Assembly (NCBI RefSeq): GCF_000372825.1
Contig: NZ_KB910516.1
Location: 2,388,011-2,452,010, forward strand
Length of the DNA stretch: 64,000 nucleotides
Source: Methylobacterium sp. 77
GTDB lineage: Bacteria; Pseudomonadota; Alphaproteobacteria; Rhizobiales; Beijerinckiaceae
Reading direction: 5' to 3'
The notes beneath the pieces were generated by a model, which was given only the letters and a program-made list of their open reading frames with translations, did no database searches and was not told the origin of the DNA. Of the stretch, positions 8,911-20,015 are shown one piece after another. The translations under genes and the position numbers were made by a program. The number at the start of each line of letters is the position of its first letter. The first letter of the stretch is position 1.

Positions 8911-9345
8911 ATGCCGATGGACACCGCAACCCGCGCGTACCGTGACGGCGATCTCGGACAGGTCGTGGCCCTGTGGAACGCCGCGGGCATCGCGCGGCCC
9001 TGGAACGATCCGGCCAAGGACATCGCCTTCGCTCGCCGAGACTCGCACGCGATCGTGCTCGTCGCCGAGACGGGCAGGCGGATCGTCGCCACGGCCATGG
9101 TCGGCGAGGACGGGCACCGCGGCTGGGTCTACTACGTCGCCGTCGATCCGCAGCACCGCGATCGCGGTCTCGGCCGGCTCATCATGGACGCGGCCGAGCG
9201 ATGGCTGGTCGCCCGTGGCGTCTGGAAGATGCAGCTTCTCGTGCGTGAGGAGAACGTCGCGGTTCGGGACTTCTACGAACACCTCGGCTATCGCGACACC
9301 CGGACGATCTGCCTGCAGAAGCTCATCGGGGACGCTGCCGGCTGA
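8911..9345 (+). CDS. GNAT family N-acetyltransferase (YpeA-like)
   Basis: A 144-residue single-domain GNAT enzyme. The acetyl-CoA binding motif A is clear (VAVDPQHRDRGLGRLIMDAAE), preceded by the beta-4 strand HRGWVYYVAV and followed by FYEHLGYRDTRTICLQKLI, close to YpeA-type proteins. The ATG at 8911 follows GAGGA with a good spacing, and is chosen over a GTG at 8872 that would overlap moaD. The acetyl acceptor is unknown. It probably rides on the pgsA-moaD transcript. Confidence 0.85.
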   Translation: MPMDTATRAYRDGDLGQVVALWNAAGIARPWNDPAKDIAFARRDSHAIVLVAETGRRIVATAMVGEDGHRGWVYYVAVDPQHRDRGLGRLIMDAAERWLVARGVWKMQLLVREENVAVRDFYEHLGYRDTRTICLQKLIGDAAG

Positions 9346-9459
9346 ATCCCGCGCCGGCTTTTCGCGCGGGACCTCCGATCGGGTCCCGCTTCGTTCCACA
9401 CGTTCGGGGCGGCGCATGCGCGCGACCTCGGCGGTCACTCTCCCCCGTGCATCACTGGG

Positions 9460-10398
9460 CTACTTCTTCCCCAGCGCGGCGCTGAAGGCGGCGAGGTTGC
9501 TGCGCATCATCGCCACATAGGTCGCCGCCGGACCGCTCGGGGCGGAGAGGGCGTCGGAATAGACCTTTCCGCCGATCGTGGCGCCGCTCTCCCGCGAGAT
9601 CTGCTGCATCAGGCGCGGGTCGGCCACGTTCTCGAGGAACACCGCCGGGATCTTGTCGCGGCGGATCTGCCGGATGATCCGGGCCACGTCCTTCGGGCTC
9701 GCCTCGCTATCGGTGGAGACGCCCTGCGGCGCGATGAAATCGAGGCCATAGGCGGCGGTGAAATAGCCGAACGCATCGTGCGTGGTGATGATCCTGCGAT
9801 GATCGGGCGGGATCGCCGCGATGGCGCTGCGGATGTCGGTCTCCAGCCTGTCGAGCGTGGTGAGATAGGCTTTCGTGTTGGCGGCGTAATCGGCGGCATG
9901 ATCGGGGTCGATCGTCGCCAATCCGTCCCGGATGTTGGCGACATATGTCCGCACGTTGGCGATGCTCTGCCAGGCATGGGGATCGTCGTGGTGGACGTGG
10001 CCCGCATGCCCTCCCCCGTGATCGTCGTCGCCCTCGATCGGCTTCACGCCCTTCGTGGCGACGATGACCGGGGCCTTCGTGCCGGAAGCCTTGATCAGCC
10101 TGTCGAGCCAGCCTTCCAGACCGAGCCCGTTGACGACGACGAGACGGGCGGCGGCGAGCTTACGCGCATCTCCCGGTGCCGGGTTATAGCCATGCGCGTC
10201 GGCGTCGGGACCGACGAGGGCCGAGACCTCGACCCGGTCGCCACCCACCTGCTTCACCAGATCGCCGAGAATGGAGAAGGTCGCCACCGCCTTCAGCGGC
10301 TCCTCGGCCTCCGCAATCCTGCCGAACGCGGAGAGGGCGAGTGCGATGCCGAGGCACGCCGCAGCACCCGACTTCATGACGTGACGTCTGGATCGCAT
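9460..10398 (-). CDS. znuA: Zinc/manganese ABC transporter periplasmic binding protein, ZnuA-like
   Basis: A 312-residue cluster A-I metal-binding lipocalin-independent (TroA-type) protein with an N-terminal signal peptide (about residues 1-31). Expected metal ligands are His69 (DAHGYNP), His141 (DPHAW), the His of TTHDAFGYF and an acidic residue in GVSTDSEASP. A His/Asp-rich loop at residues 124-141 is typical of zinc-specific ZnuA. The start at 10398 has AAGGGCGAC just upstream. No znuB or znuC is adjacent, so the partner permease and ATPase must lie elsewhere. A Zur-like palindrome lies 65 bases upstream, which supports zinc over manganese. Confidence 0.88.
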   Translation of the reverse strand: MRSRRHVMKSGAAACLGIALALSAFGRIAEAEEPLKAVATFSILGDLVKQVGGDRVEVSALVGPDADAHGYNPAPGDARKLAAARLVVVNGLGLEGWLDRLIKASGTKAPVIVATKGVKPIEGDDDHGGGHAGHVHHDDPHAWQSIANVRTYVANIRDGLATIDPDHAADYAANTKAYLTTLDRLETDIRSAIAAIPPDHRRIITTHDAFGYFTAAYGLDFIAPQGVSTDSEASPKDVARIIRQIRRDKIPAVFLENVADPRLMQQISRESGATIGGKVYSDALSAPSGPAATYVAMMRSNLAAFSAALGKK

Positions 10399-10462
10399 TG
10401 CTGTCGCCCTTGCAGCCGCCTCCCCCGGCAACGGGGCGGCCTGATGCTCTGGCTGGACGTCT

Positions 10463-10481
10463 AATGTAACACTATCACATT
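10463..10481. promoter_or_regulatory. Candidate Zur operator upstream of znuA
   Basis: On the minus strand the sequence reads AATGTGATAGTGTTACATT, a 19-base imperfect palindrome with arms AATGT and ACATT and AT-rich inner positions. It resembles the alphaproteobacterial Zur consensus, from memory AATGTTATANTATAACATT. It lies between znuA (minus) and a divergent ABC exporter (plus) and could regulate either or both. Confidence 0.55.
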
Positions 10482-10573
10482 GCCAAGCCTGGCGGGTTCG
10501 CTTGATCTTCCCGCGATCGACCGGCAAACCCCCGGATCGAACGCCGGGAGCCACCCCGTGCGACAGACACTGG

Positions 10574-12361
10574 ATGATCATGGCCCGTCGGCCGCTACTG
10601 CGGGGTGAGACCCTTCCCCTCCTCGGCCGAGTCTGGCGCGAATGGCTGCGACCGCATCGGGCCACGCTGGCCGTGGTGCTGGTGCTGATCGCCATCGTCG
10701 GCGCCGCGACGGGGCTGTACCCTGCCCTGATCAAGGGCGCGTTCGACGCGTTCGACCACAAGGACCCGTCCGCCCTCACCTACGGCCCGCTCATCGTCAT
10801 CGCCATCACGTCGATCCGCGGCTTTGCCCTGTTCGGCCAGACGGTGCTGACCAACCGGGTCGTCACCCGCGTCGAGGCCGACATGCAGGCGGCGCTCTAC
10901 GGACACCTCATCGATTCCGATCTGGCTCAGCTCGGGCGCGAGAGCCCGGCGGCGTTCACCCAGCGCTTCACCACGGATTTCGCCTTCATCAAGGAGGCGC
11001 TGACACGCATATCCACCGTGCTGCTGCGCGATCTCGCCATGCTGATCGCCCTCGTCATCGCCCTGATCTGGATGGACCCGGTGCTGACCCTGGTGGCGGG
11101 CGTGGTCGTGCCTTTCGTCGCCGGCCCGATCGGCCGCATCGGCAAGAAGCTGCGCCGGGTTTCCACGACGACGCAGGAGCAGATGGGCCTGACCGCGAGC
11201 CTCATCACCGAGAGCCTCCAGGGCGCACGCATCGCCAAGACCTACGCCCTCGAATCCTACCTCAAGGACCGCGCGGCGGGCGCGTTCGACAATGTCCGCC
11301 GCCTGAAGATGAAGGCGGCCAATGCTCGCGGACGCCTCGACCCGCTGATGGAGGTCGGCGGCGGCTTCGCCGTGGCCGCCGTGCTGGTCCTGGTCGGCCA
11401 GCGCGTGATGTCGGGTGACCGGACCGTGGGCGATTTCACCGGTTACGTGGCGGCGCTCCTCCTGGCCGCACAGCCCGCCCGGGCGCTCGGCACTCTCAAT
11501 GCCATCCTTCAGGAAGCCGGCGCGGCGCTCCAGCGCTACTTCGCCCTGATGGACGAGGCGCCGCGCATTCGCGAGTCGTCCGAGGCCGTGCCACTGATCG
11601 TCACCGGCGGCGAGATCCGCTTCGAATCCGTGCGCTTCCGCTATCGCGAGGACGCGCCGGCCCTGGAGGGCATCGATCTCGTCGTCCCCGCCGGCGCCAC
11701 CGTCGCCCTGGTCGGACGCTCGGGCTCGGGCAAGTCGTCGCTGCTCAACCTCGTCCCCCGTCTGTACGACGTGACCGCCGGCCGGGTGCTCATCGACGGC
11801 GCGGATCTGCGCGAGGTCACGATCCCGTCTTTGCGCGCCGCCGTGGCGGTCGTCTCCCAGGACGTGGTGCTGTTCGACGACACGATCGCCGCCAATATCG
11901 GCTTCGGTCGCCCCGGTGCCACCCGCGCGGAAATCGAGGCCGCCGCCGAGGCGGCCGCCGCGCACGGCTTCATCAGCCGGTTGGCCGAGGGCTATGAATT
12001 CCGCGTCGGTCCCTCCGGCGGACGCCTGTCGGGGGGCGAGCGCCAGCGCATCTCCCTCGCCCGCGCCTTCCTGAAGGACGCGCCGATCCTGCTCCTCGAC
12101 GAGGCGACGAGCGCCCTCGATTCCGAATCCGAGCGGCTGGTCCAGGGTGCGCTCCTGCGCCTCATGCAGGGCCGGACCACCCTCGTCATCGCGCACCGCC
12201 TCTCCACCGTGCGCGATGCCGACATGATCGTGGTGATGGAGGCCGGCCGCATCGTCGAGACCGGAACGCACGAGGTCCTGATCGGATCGCAGGGCGGTTA
12301 CGCGAGGCTGCACCGCATGCAGCTCTCGGGCGACGTGGAAGAGCCGGCTCCCGCACCCTGA
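10574..12361 (+). CDS. ABC exporter, fused membrane and ATPase domains (MsbA/LipA-like)
   Basis: A 595-residue half-transporter. Six transmembrane helices occupy roughly residues 25-310. The ATPase domain follows with Walker A GRSGSGKSS, signature LSGGERQRISLARAF, Walker B ILLLDEATSALDSESE and a switch His in LVIAHRLSTVRDAD. It works as a homodimer exporting a lipid or hydrophobic compound; MsbA-type lipid A flipping is plausible but unproven. The start is uncertain: ATG at 10574 or 10580 gives a normal N-terminus (MIMARRPLLRGETLPLLGR), while a TTG at 10502 would add an unlikely extension. It is divergent from znuA. Confidence 0.9.
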   Translation: MIMARRPLLRGETLPLLGRVWREWLRPHRATLAVVLVLIAIVGAATGLYPALIKGAFDAFDHKDPSALTYGPLIVIAITSIRGFALFGQTVLTNRVVTRVEADMQAALYGHLIDSDLAQLGRESPAAFTQRFTTDFAFIKEALTRISTVLLRDLAMLIALVIALIWMDPVLTLVAGVVVPFVAGPIGRIGKKLRRVSTTTQEQMGLTASLITESLQGARIAKTYALESYLKDRAAGAFDNVRRLKMKAANARGRLDPLMEVGGGFAVAAVLVLVGQRVMSGDRTVGDFTGYVAALLLAAQPARALGTLNAILQEAGAALQRYFALMDEAPRIRESSEAVPLIVTGGEIRFESVRFRYREDAPALEGIDLVVPAGATVALVGRSGSGKSSLLNLVPRLYDVTAGRVLIDGADLREVTIPSLRAAVAVVSQDVVLFDDTIAANIGFGRPGATRAEIEAAAEAAAAHGFISRLAEGYEFRVGPSGGRLSGGERQRISLARAFLKDAPILLLDEATSALDSESERLVQGALLRLMQGRTTLVIAHRLSTVRDADMIVVMEAGRIVETGTHEVLIGSQGGYARLHRMQLSGDVEEPAPAP

Positions 12362-12417
12362 ACCGCGCCCCGCGCGTTGAGGCCGATCGCAATCCCGATC
12401 GCGGAGCGGATGAGAGC

Positions 12418-13455
12418 ATGGCAGCGGATTCGTTCGGACGGACGAAGGACGGGCGGGACGTCGCCCGTTACGCCCTCTCGCGGTCGCGCCTGCGCGTGCA
12501 CATCCTCGATTACGGCGGCGTGGTCAGCCGGATCGAGGTGCCGGACCGGAACGGGACCTGGGCCAACGTCGCCCTCGGAGCGCGGGATCTCGCCGGATAC
12601 GAGGCGAGCGACGCGCATTTCGGCGCCATCATCGGCCGCTACGCCAACCGCATCGCCAAGGGGCGATTCAGCCTCGACGGGCACGAGTATCGCCTGCCGC
12701 ACAATGCCGGCGGCAACACCATGCATGGCGGCCCGGTCGGGTTCGACCGACGCATCTGGCGCGTGATCCGCGCGGACGACACCGCTCTCGTCCTGGCCTA
12801 TCGCTCGAGCGACGGCGAGGAGGGCTTTCCCGGCACTCTCGACGTTGAGGTCGCCTATTCCTTGAGCGACGACGAGACCCTGCGGATCGACTACGCGGCC
12901 TCGACCGACCGGCCGACCATCCTCAACCTGACCAACCACAGCTATTTCAACCTTGCCGGCGAGGGCTCCGGCGAGGTGCTGGCGCATCGGGTCGCCATCG
13001 CGGCCGACCATTACCTTCCCACCGATTCCGAGCAGATTCCGACCGGCGAGATACGGCCCGTGGCGGGGAGCGCCTTCGATTTCCGCGAGCCGAAGGCGCT
13101 GGAGGCCGGCATCCGCGACGCGGATCCGCAGCTCGCCCTGGCGCATGGCTACGACCACACTTTCGTGCTGCGCCACCCCGGAGCCTTGCGGCACGCGGCC
13201 TCCGCCCTCGATCCGTCGAGCGGACGACGCCTCGACATCGCGACGACCCAGCCGGGATTGCAGCTCTACACCGCCAACATGCTCGACGGCGCGGTGATCG
13301 GGTCGGGTGGGCGGCTGTACCGGTCCGGCGATGCCGTCTGTTTCGAGGCGCAGGGATTTCCCGATGCGCCGAACCGCCCGAACTTTCCCTCGGTCGTGCT
13401 GCGCCCCGGCGAGCGGTTCGCGGCAACGACGGCCTATCGGTTCACGGCGGAATAG
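12418..13455 (+). CDS. galM: Aldose 1-epimerase (galactose mutarotase)
   Basis: A 345-residue beta-sandwich enzyme interconverting alpha and beta anomers of aldohexoses in the cytoplasm. Family motifs are present: GAIIGRYANRIAKG near the N-terminus, NAGGNTMHGG with a catalytic His, LNLTNHSYFNLAG with the second active-site His, and GYDHTFVL. The C-terminal glutamate region reads AVCFEAQGFPDAPNRPNFP, where the Glu is the expected catalytic base. The length is normal. It starts 56 bases after the ABC exporter gene and may share its transcript, without a clear functional tie. Confidence 0.93.
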   Translation: MAADSFGRTKDGRDVARYALSRSRLRVHILDYGGVVSRIEVPDRNGTWANVALGARDLAGYEASDAHFGAIIGRYANRIAKGRFSLDGHEYRLPHNAGGNTMHGGPVGFDRRIWRVIRADDTALVLAYRSSDGEEGFPGTLDVEVAYSLSDDETLRIDYAASTDRPTILNLTNHSYFNLAGEGSGEVLAHRVAIAADHYLPTDSEQIPTGEIRPVAGSAFDFREPKALEAGIRDADPQLALAHGYDHTFVLRHPGALRHAASALDPSSGRRLDIATTQPGLQLYTANMLDGAVIGSGGRLYRSGDAVCFEAQGFPDAPNRPNFPSVVLRPGERFAATTAYRFTAE

Positions 13456-13542
13456 ACCCGCCCCGGTCTCACGGCGCCCGCTTTCGCCTCGGGCGTGTCG
13501 GATTAGGGAGCCGCCGGGGGCCGTGCCCGTGACCCCGCCGGA

Positions 13543-16290
<2,748 letters not shown>

Positions 16291-16466
16291 ACGGGACCAG
16301 ACGCAGGGAGAAACGATCCGGTAACGCTAAGTCGACCGAGTTAACGTCCGTTTAAGGCTTAGAGATCGTTAGCGCCGCCCACAGACATGTTCGCGTCTTG
16401 GCAGTCAGGACCATGGTGGAGCGGATTTCCTCTTCGGCTCTCCGCAGCCCGATTCGGAGCGCCAAC

Positions 16467-16498
16467 GAAGAAAGGCCCCGGATCGCTCCGGGGCCTTC
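16467..16498 (-). terminator. Terminator of the first TorF-family porin gene
   Basis: AAGGCCCCGGA pairs with TCCGGGGCCTT (11 bp) around a four-base loop, and reads into TTTCTTCG on the minus strand. The same hairpin, identical over about 28 bases, follows the paralogous gene at 63486-63514. Confidence 0.8.
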
Positions 16499-16522
16499 GT
16501 CGTCCATCGCCGAGCTTCTCGC

Positions 16523-17494
16523 TTAGCGGAAGAGGTTCATGAGACCGCCCGGCTCGGCGTAGATGCCGGGAGCCGCAGTGGAGGTCTGGAAGGTGATCGA
16601 GCCGATGACGGCATCGCCGCACCACCGCGAGGTTCCGCCGTTGACGAAGCCGCGGAAGTCGCCGGTGAGGGCGAAGCATTCCTGCTTGCTCAGGTCGGTG
16701 TTGTGGTAGCGGACGTCGAGGACGATGTTCTTGTAGGTGTAGGACAGGCCGACGTTCCCGTAGAGGTAGCTCGGGAGGTTGAAGGCGGTCTGGAGAGTGG
16801 CCGAGGTCTTGGCGGCCCCGAGGAAGTAGTAGCCGAGCTCCGACGAGATCGAGAAGCCGCCGGAATACGCCTCGGGCAGGAACGAGAACCACGTCGCCGG
16901 CAGGGTGTAGGCGGCGGTGCCGGAGGTGTAGGTGCCGTTGGCGTGCTGGCCGAGATAGTTCGGCGAGTAGAACACGTTGAGGCCGAGGGTCAGCGAATCG
17001 GTCGCGGTCCAGGTGCCCTTGGCGGCGTATTCGAGGAAGTCGGTGTTCGCGGTGGTCAGCGGCACGTTGAACCGGCCGAAGCCGTTGGGTCCGAACAGGC
17101 GCTGCTCGTTGGGGTAGAAGTAGTAGATCACGCCGAGATCGAGGGCGAACTTGTCGTAGGTCGGGCGGATACCGGCGGTGAGATCGAATTCCATGTCCGG
17201 CTTAGTGGGCAGCCGGGTCTGGTAGGTGGCAAAGCCGGTATAGGCGAAGCCGCCGAAATACTGAGCCTCGAAGAAGGACTGGTAGCTGCCGTCGCGGTTC
17301 GACTGCGACACACCGCGGAAGTTATAATCCGTCTGGTAGCGCGAGCCGAACGAGAAGCCGATGAGCGGATCGGGGGCCTTGGCCTCGACCGGCATGACCT
17401 TGGGAGCCGGCATGTCGGCAGCGTTGACGGTGCCGACGCTCAGGAAAGCAGCGAGGGAAGCGGCGGTCCCCAGCGCGGTCAACTTCAGTGTCAT
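16523..17494 (-). CDS. TorF family putative porin (Gcw_chp), copy 1
   Basis: A 323-residue outer-membrane protein. The signal peptide covers about residues 1-25 (SVGTVNAADM). The mature protein has the TorF/Gcw_chp pattern: GFSFGSRYQTDYNFRGVSQS, then FEAQYFGGFAYTGFATY, then IYYFYPNE, and ends in Phe-Arg (GGLMNLFR). The ATG at 17494 gives the proper signal peptide; further codons upstream are not signal-like. It is closely related to the gene at 62486-63460, with an almost identical last 100 residues, and probably forms a beta-barrel channel of unknown specificity. It has its own terminator. Confidence 0.87.
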   Translation of the reverse strand: MTLKLTALGTAASLAAFLSVGTVNAADMPAPKVMPVEAKAPDPLIGFSFGSRYQTDYNFRGVSQSNRDGSYQSFFEAQYFGGFAYTGFATYQTRLPTKPDMEFDLTAGIRPTYDKFALDLGVIYYFYPNEQRLFGPNGFGRFNVPLTTANTDFLEYAAKGTWTATDSLTLGLNVFYSPNYLGQHANGTYTSGTAAYTLPATWFSFLPEAYSGGFSISSELGYYFLGAAKTSATLQTAFNLPSYLYGNVGLSYTYKNIVLDVRYHNTDLSKQECFALTGDFRGFVNGGTSRWCGDAVIGSITFQTSTAAPGIYAEPGGLMNLFR

Positions 17495-17799
17495 GTCTAA
17501 GCAGCCCCAGTTATTCTGTGAGTTGCAGCGTGCCCAATCCATCTGATCTTCGCAAAACCAACTTTGATGCAATTGCCTACTAAACAGGCAAATCGAGCCT
17601 AGCCGGGGACTTGGGTAGGCGATGTTGTTTTTTGATCACATTTTAGCCGCACTCCGGCGAGGTCGGCCGTCTTGAACGCGAATCGACGTCGCCGTTTCGT
17701 TCGCGGCGAATGGTTAATCCCGCGTTAATTCATGAGAAAAGGCCCCGGTTGACGAGCAACTGGGGCCTTCATCTCAGTATTAGGGTACGGGCGACGAGC
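17495..17799. other. Intergenic region between the TorF porin gene and the end of amtB
   Basis: About 305 bases, AT-richer than its surroundings between 17500 and 17720. It should contain the porin promoter and untranslated leader, and contains the amtB terminator at 17737-17769. No gene is seen. Confidence 0.5.
17737..17769 (-). terminator. Terminator of the glnK-amtB unit
   Basis: AAGGCCCC plus a GTTG/CAAC inner stem forms a hairpin. On the minus strand it ends in GGGGCCTTTTCTC. It lies 30 bases after the amtB stop. Confidence 0.8.
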
Positions 17800-19314
17800 T
17801 TAGTAGTTGTAGGCGCGCTCGCCGTGATCGGCGATATCGAGGCCTTCGCGCTCTTCGTCCTGGGTCACGCGCAGACCGATGGTCAGGTCGACGAGCTTGT
17901 ACAGGATGGCGGAGCCGATGCCGGACCACAGCAGGGTGAAGCCGACGGCCTTGCCCTGGGCCAGCATCTGCGTGGCCATGTCGTAGGTGCCGAGGACGAG
18001 TTCGCCCGGCTTGGTGGTGTAGTCGGGGATGCCGACGCCGCCGAGATCCGGGCTCACCAGGATGCCGGTCGCGAGGGCGCCGAGGATGCCGCCGATGCAG
18101 TGCACGCCGAACACGTCGAGCGAGTCGTCGTAGCCGAGCGCGTTCTTCACCGTCGAGCACATGATGAAGCAGGCCGCACCGGCGACGAGGCCGAGGACGA
18201 TGGAGCCCATGGGACCGGCGAAGCCGGCGGCGGGGGTGACGGCCACGAGGCCCGCGACGGCGCCGGAGAGCATGCCGAGGAGCGACGGCTTGCCCTTCAG
18301 CATCCACTCCACGAACAGCCAGGAGACGGCGGCAGCGGCGGTGGCGACGAAGGTGTTGATCATGGCGAGGGCGGTGGTGCCGTTCGATTCGAGGTTCGAA
18401 CCGGCGTTGAAGCCGAACCAGCCGACCCAGAGCAGCGAGGCGCCGATGGCGGTCATGGTCAGGGAGTGCGGGGCGAGCAGGTCACGGCCGTAGCCGATAC
18501 GCTTGCCGAGCATCAGGCAGCCGACGAAGCCGGCGATGCCCGCATTGATGTGCACCACGGTGCCGCCGGCGAAGTCGAGGGCGCCCCACTTGAAGATCAT
18601 TCCGGCATCGGCATTGACCGCGTCGAGGGCCGCCTGGGCCGCAGCCTTGGAGGCGTCGTCCGTGGCATCGGCCAGGGCCTTCGCCGCGTTGCCGACGACG
18701 TCGGGTCCGCCCCAGTACCAGACCATGTGCGCCATCGGGAAGTAGATGAGCGTGACCCAGAGGACGGAGAACACGATCAGCGCCGAGAACTTCATCCGCT
18801 CGGCGAAGGCGCCGACGATGAGGGCCGGGGTGATCATGGCGAACGTCATCTGGAAGCAGATGTAGACGTATTCGGGGATGACGACGCCGTTGGAGAAGGT
18901 CGCCGCCACAGAGTTCGCGTCGACACCCTTCAGGAAGACCTTGGAGAAGCCGCCGACGAAGTCGTTAAGACCGCCGCCGTTGGTAAAGGCCATGCTGTAG
19001 CCGAACAGGACCCAGAGCAGGCAGACGATGGAGGCGATGGCGAAGACCTGCGTCAGCACCGAGAGCATGTTCTTCGTGCGGACGAGGCCACCGTAGAAGA
19101 GGGCCAGGCCCGGCACGGTCATCAGCAGCACGAGGGCGCTGGAGACCAGCATCCAGGCGGTGTCGCCCTTGTTCGGAACCGGTGCGGCGGCAGCGACCGC
19201 GGCCGGTGCGGACGCGGCTTCCGGGGTCGGCGATTGTGCGAGGGATGGCTCGATGAACAGAAGGGCCAGCGCGGCGCCTCCCATCCCGAGCGCAAGGGCA
19301 TTGCGAAGTTTCAT
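17800..19314 (-). CDS. amtB: Ammonium transporter AmtB
   Basis: A 504-residue Amt/Rh channel of the inner membrane. A cleavable signal peptide (residues ~1-26, ending SLAQ) and a Pro/Ala-rich spacer precede 11 transmembrane helices. Family motifs include ALVLLMTVPGLALFYGGLVR, the first pore His in FPMAHMVWYWGG and the second in DVFGVHCIGGILG. The cytoplasmic tail (TQDEEREGLDIADHGERAY) is the segment that contacts GlnK. It lies 91 bases downstream of glnK in the same direction, the standard arrangement that lets GlnK block the pore under nitrogen sufficiency. Confidence 0.96.
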   Translation of the reverse strand: MKLRNALALGMGGAALALLFIEPSLAQSPTPEAASAPAAVAAAAPVPNKGDTAWMLVSSALVLLMTVPGLALFYGGLVRTKNMLSVLTQVFAIASIVCLLWVLFGYSMAFTNGGGLNDFVGGFSKVFLKGVDANSVAATFSNGVVIPEYVYICFQMTFAMITPALIVGAFAERMKFSALIVFSVLWVTLIYFPMAHMVWYWGGPDVVGNAAKALADATDDASKAAAQAALDAVNADAGMIFKWGALDFAGGTVVHINAGIAGFVGCLMLGKRIGYGRDLLAPHSLTMTAIGASLLWVGWFGFNAGSNLESNGTTALAMINTFVATAAAAVSWLFVEWMLKGKPSLLGMLSGAVAGLVAVTPAAGFAGPMGSIVLGLVAGAACFIMCSTVKNALGYDDSLDVFGVHCIGGILGALATGILVSPDLGGVGIPDYTTKPGELVLGTYDMATQMLAQGKAVGFTLLWSGIGSAILYKLVDLTIGLRVTQDEEREGLDIADHGERAYNY

Positions 19315-19405
19315 GGAAACGGAACTCCCGGTCGCGGTGCGATGGTGACGTGAAGGAGGGACAGAGGGACTGGCCGGAACGAGGATGCCCGGCCCGGCGG
19401 AGCGG

Positions 19406-19744
19406 TCAGAGCGCGTCGATGTCGGTCTCGCCGGTGCGGATGCGGACGGCCTTCTCGAGGGGCACGACGAAGATCTTGCCGTCGCCGATCTGGCCGGTGC
19501 GGGCGGCGGCGGCGATGGCGTCGATGACGCTGCTGGTGAGATCGGACGCGACCGCGACTTCGATCTTCAGCTTCGGGAGGAAGCTCACGGCGTATTCGGC
19601 GCCGCGGTAGATTTCGGTGTGGCCCTTCTGGCGGCCATAGCCCTTGACCTCGGTGACCGTGAGGCCGTGGACGCCGATGCCGGTCAGGGCATCCCTGACC
19701 TCCTCGAGCTTGAACGGCTTGATGATAGCCATCACGATTTTCAT
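19406..19744 (-). CDS. glnK: Nitrogen regulatory protein P-II (GlnK)
   Basis: A 112-residue P-II signal protein. It starts MKIVMAIIKPFKLEEV, has Tyr51 in the T-loop (YRGAEYAVSF) for uridylylation by GlnD, and carries the C-terminal signature GDGKIFVVPLEKAVRIRTGE. It binds ATP/ADP and 2-oxoglutarate and controls AmtB and nitrogen assimilation enzymes. The ATG at 19744 is fixed by family alignment. Its place before amtB identifies it as GlnK rather than GlnB. A candidate sigma-54 promoter and a perfect palindrome lie upstream. Confidence 0.96.
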   Translation of the reverse strand: MKIVMAIIKPFKLEEVRDALTGIGVHGLTVTEVKGYGRQKGHTEIYRGAEYAVSFLPKLKIEVAVASDLTSSVIDAIAAAARTGQIGDGKIFVVPLEKAVRIRTGETDIDAL

Positions 19745-19856
19745 GGGCGGCGCCCCCTTGTTCTGGATGCCCCGGTCGCCGGCCCGATCTGCGTCGCGGC
19801 CCGGTATTCCGGTCAATTCGCACCGGCCGGAATGGCCAAGCGATCGGCGCCCCTCA

Positions 19857-19872
19857 TTCAAGGACTATGCCA
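19857..19872 (-). promoter_or_regulatory. Candidate sigma-54 promoter for glnK-amtB
   Basis: On the minus strand TGGCAT is followed after five bases by TTGAA, close to the sigma-54 pattern TGGCAC-N5-TTGCA, with GA in place of the usual GC at -12. It is about 115 bases before the glnK start. Nitrogen-controlled glnK-amtB operons commonly use sigma-54, which raises the prior. Confidence 0.4.
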
Positions 19873-19908
19873 ACGGGAACTTTTCCGGGTTTGCCGTTCT
19901 GCACACAA

Positions 19909-19922
19909 AGTGATCGATCACT
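19909..19922. promoter_or_regulatory. Perfect palindrome upstream of glnK
   Basis: AGTGATCGATCACT is a perfect 14-base palindrome about 40 bases upstream of the candidate sigma-54 site. It could be a regulator site, but it does not match the NtrC consensus as I know it. Confidence 0.35.
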
Positions 19923-20015
19923 GACGCGTGATCGAGCGAAGATCCGGCCAATGTTGCCTCAAAATAAATCATTCAGATGATATTCTAATCAAAGTGACGG
20001 TGCATAAAGCATAGC

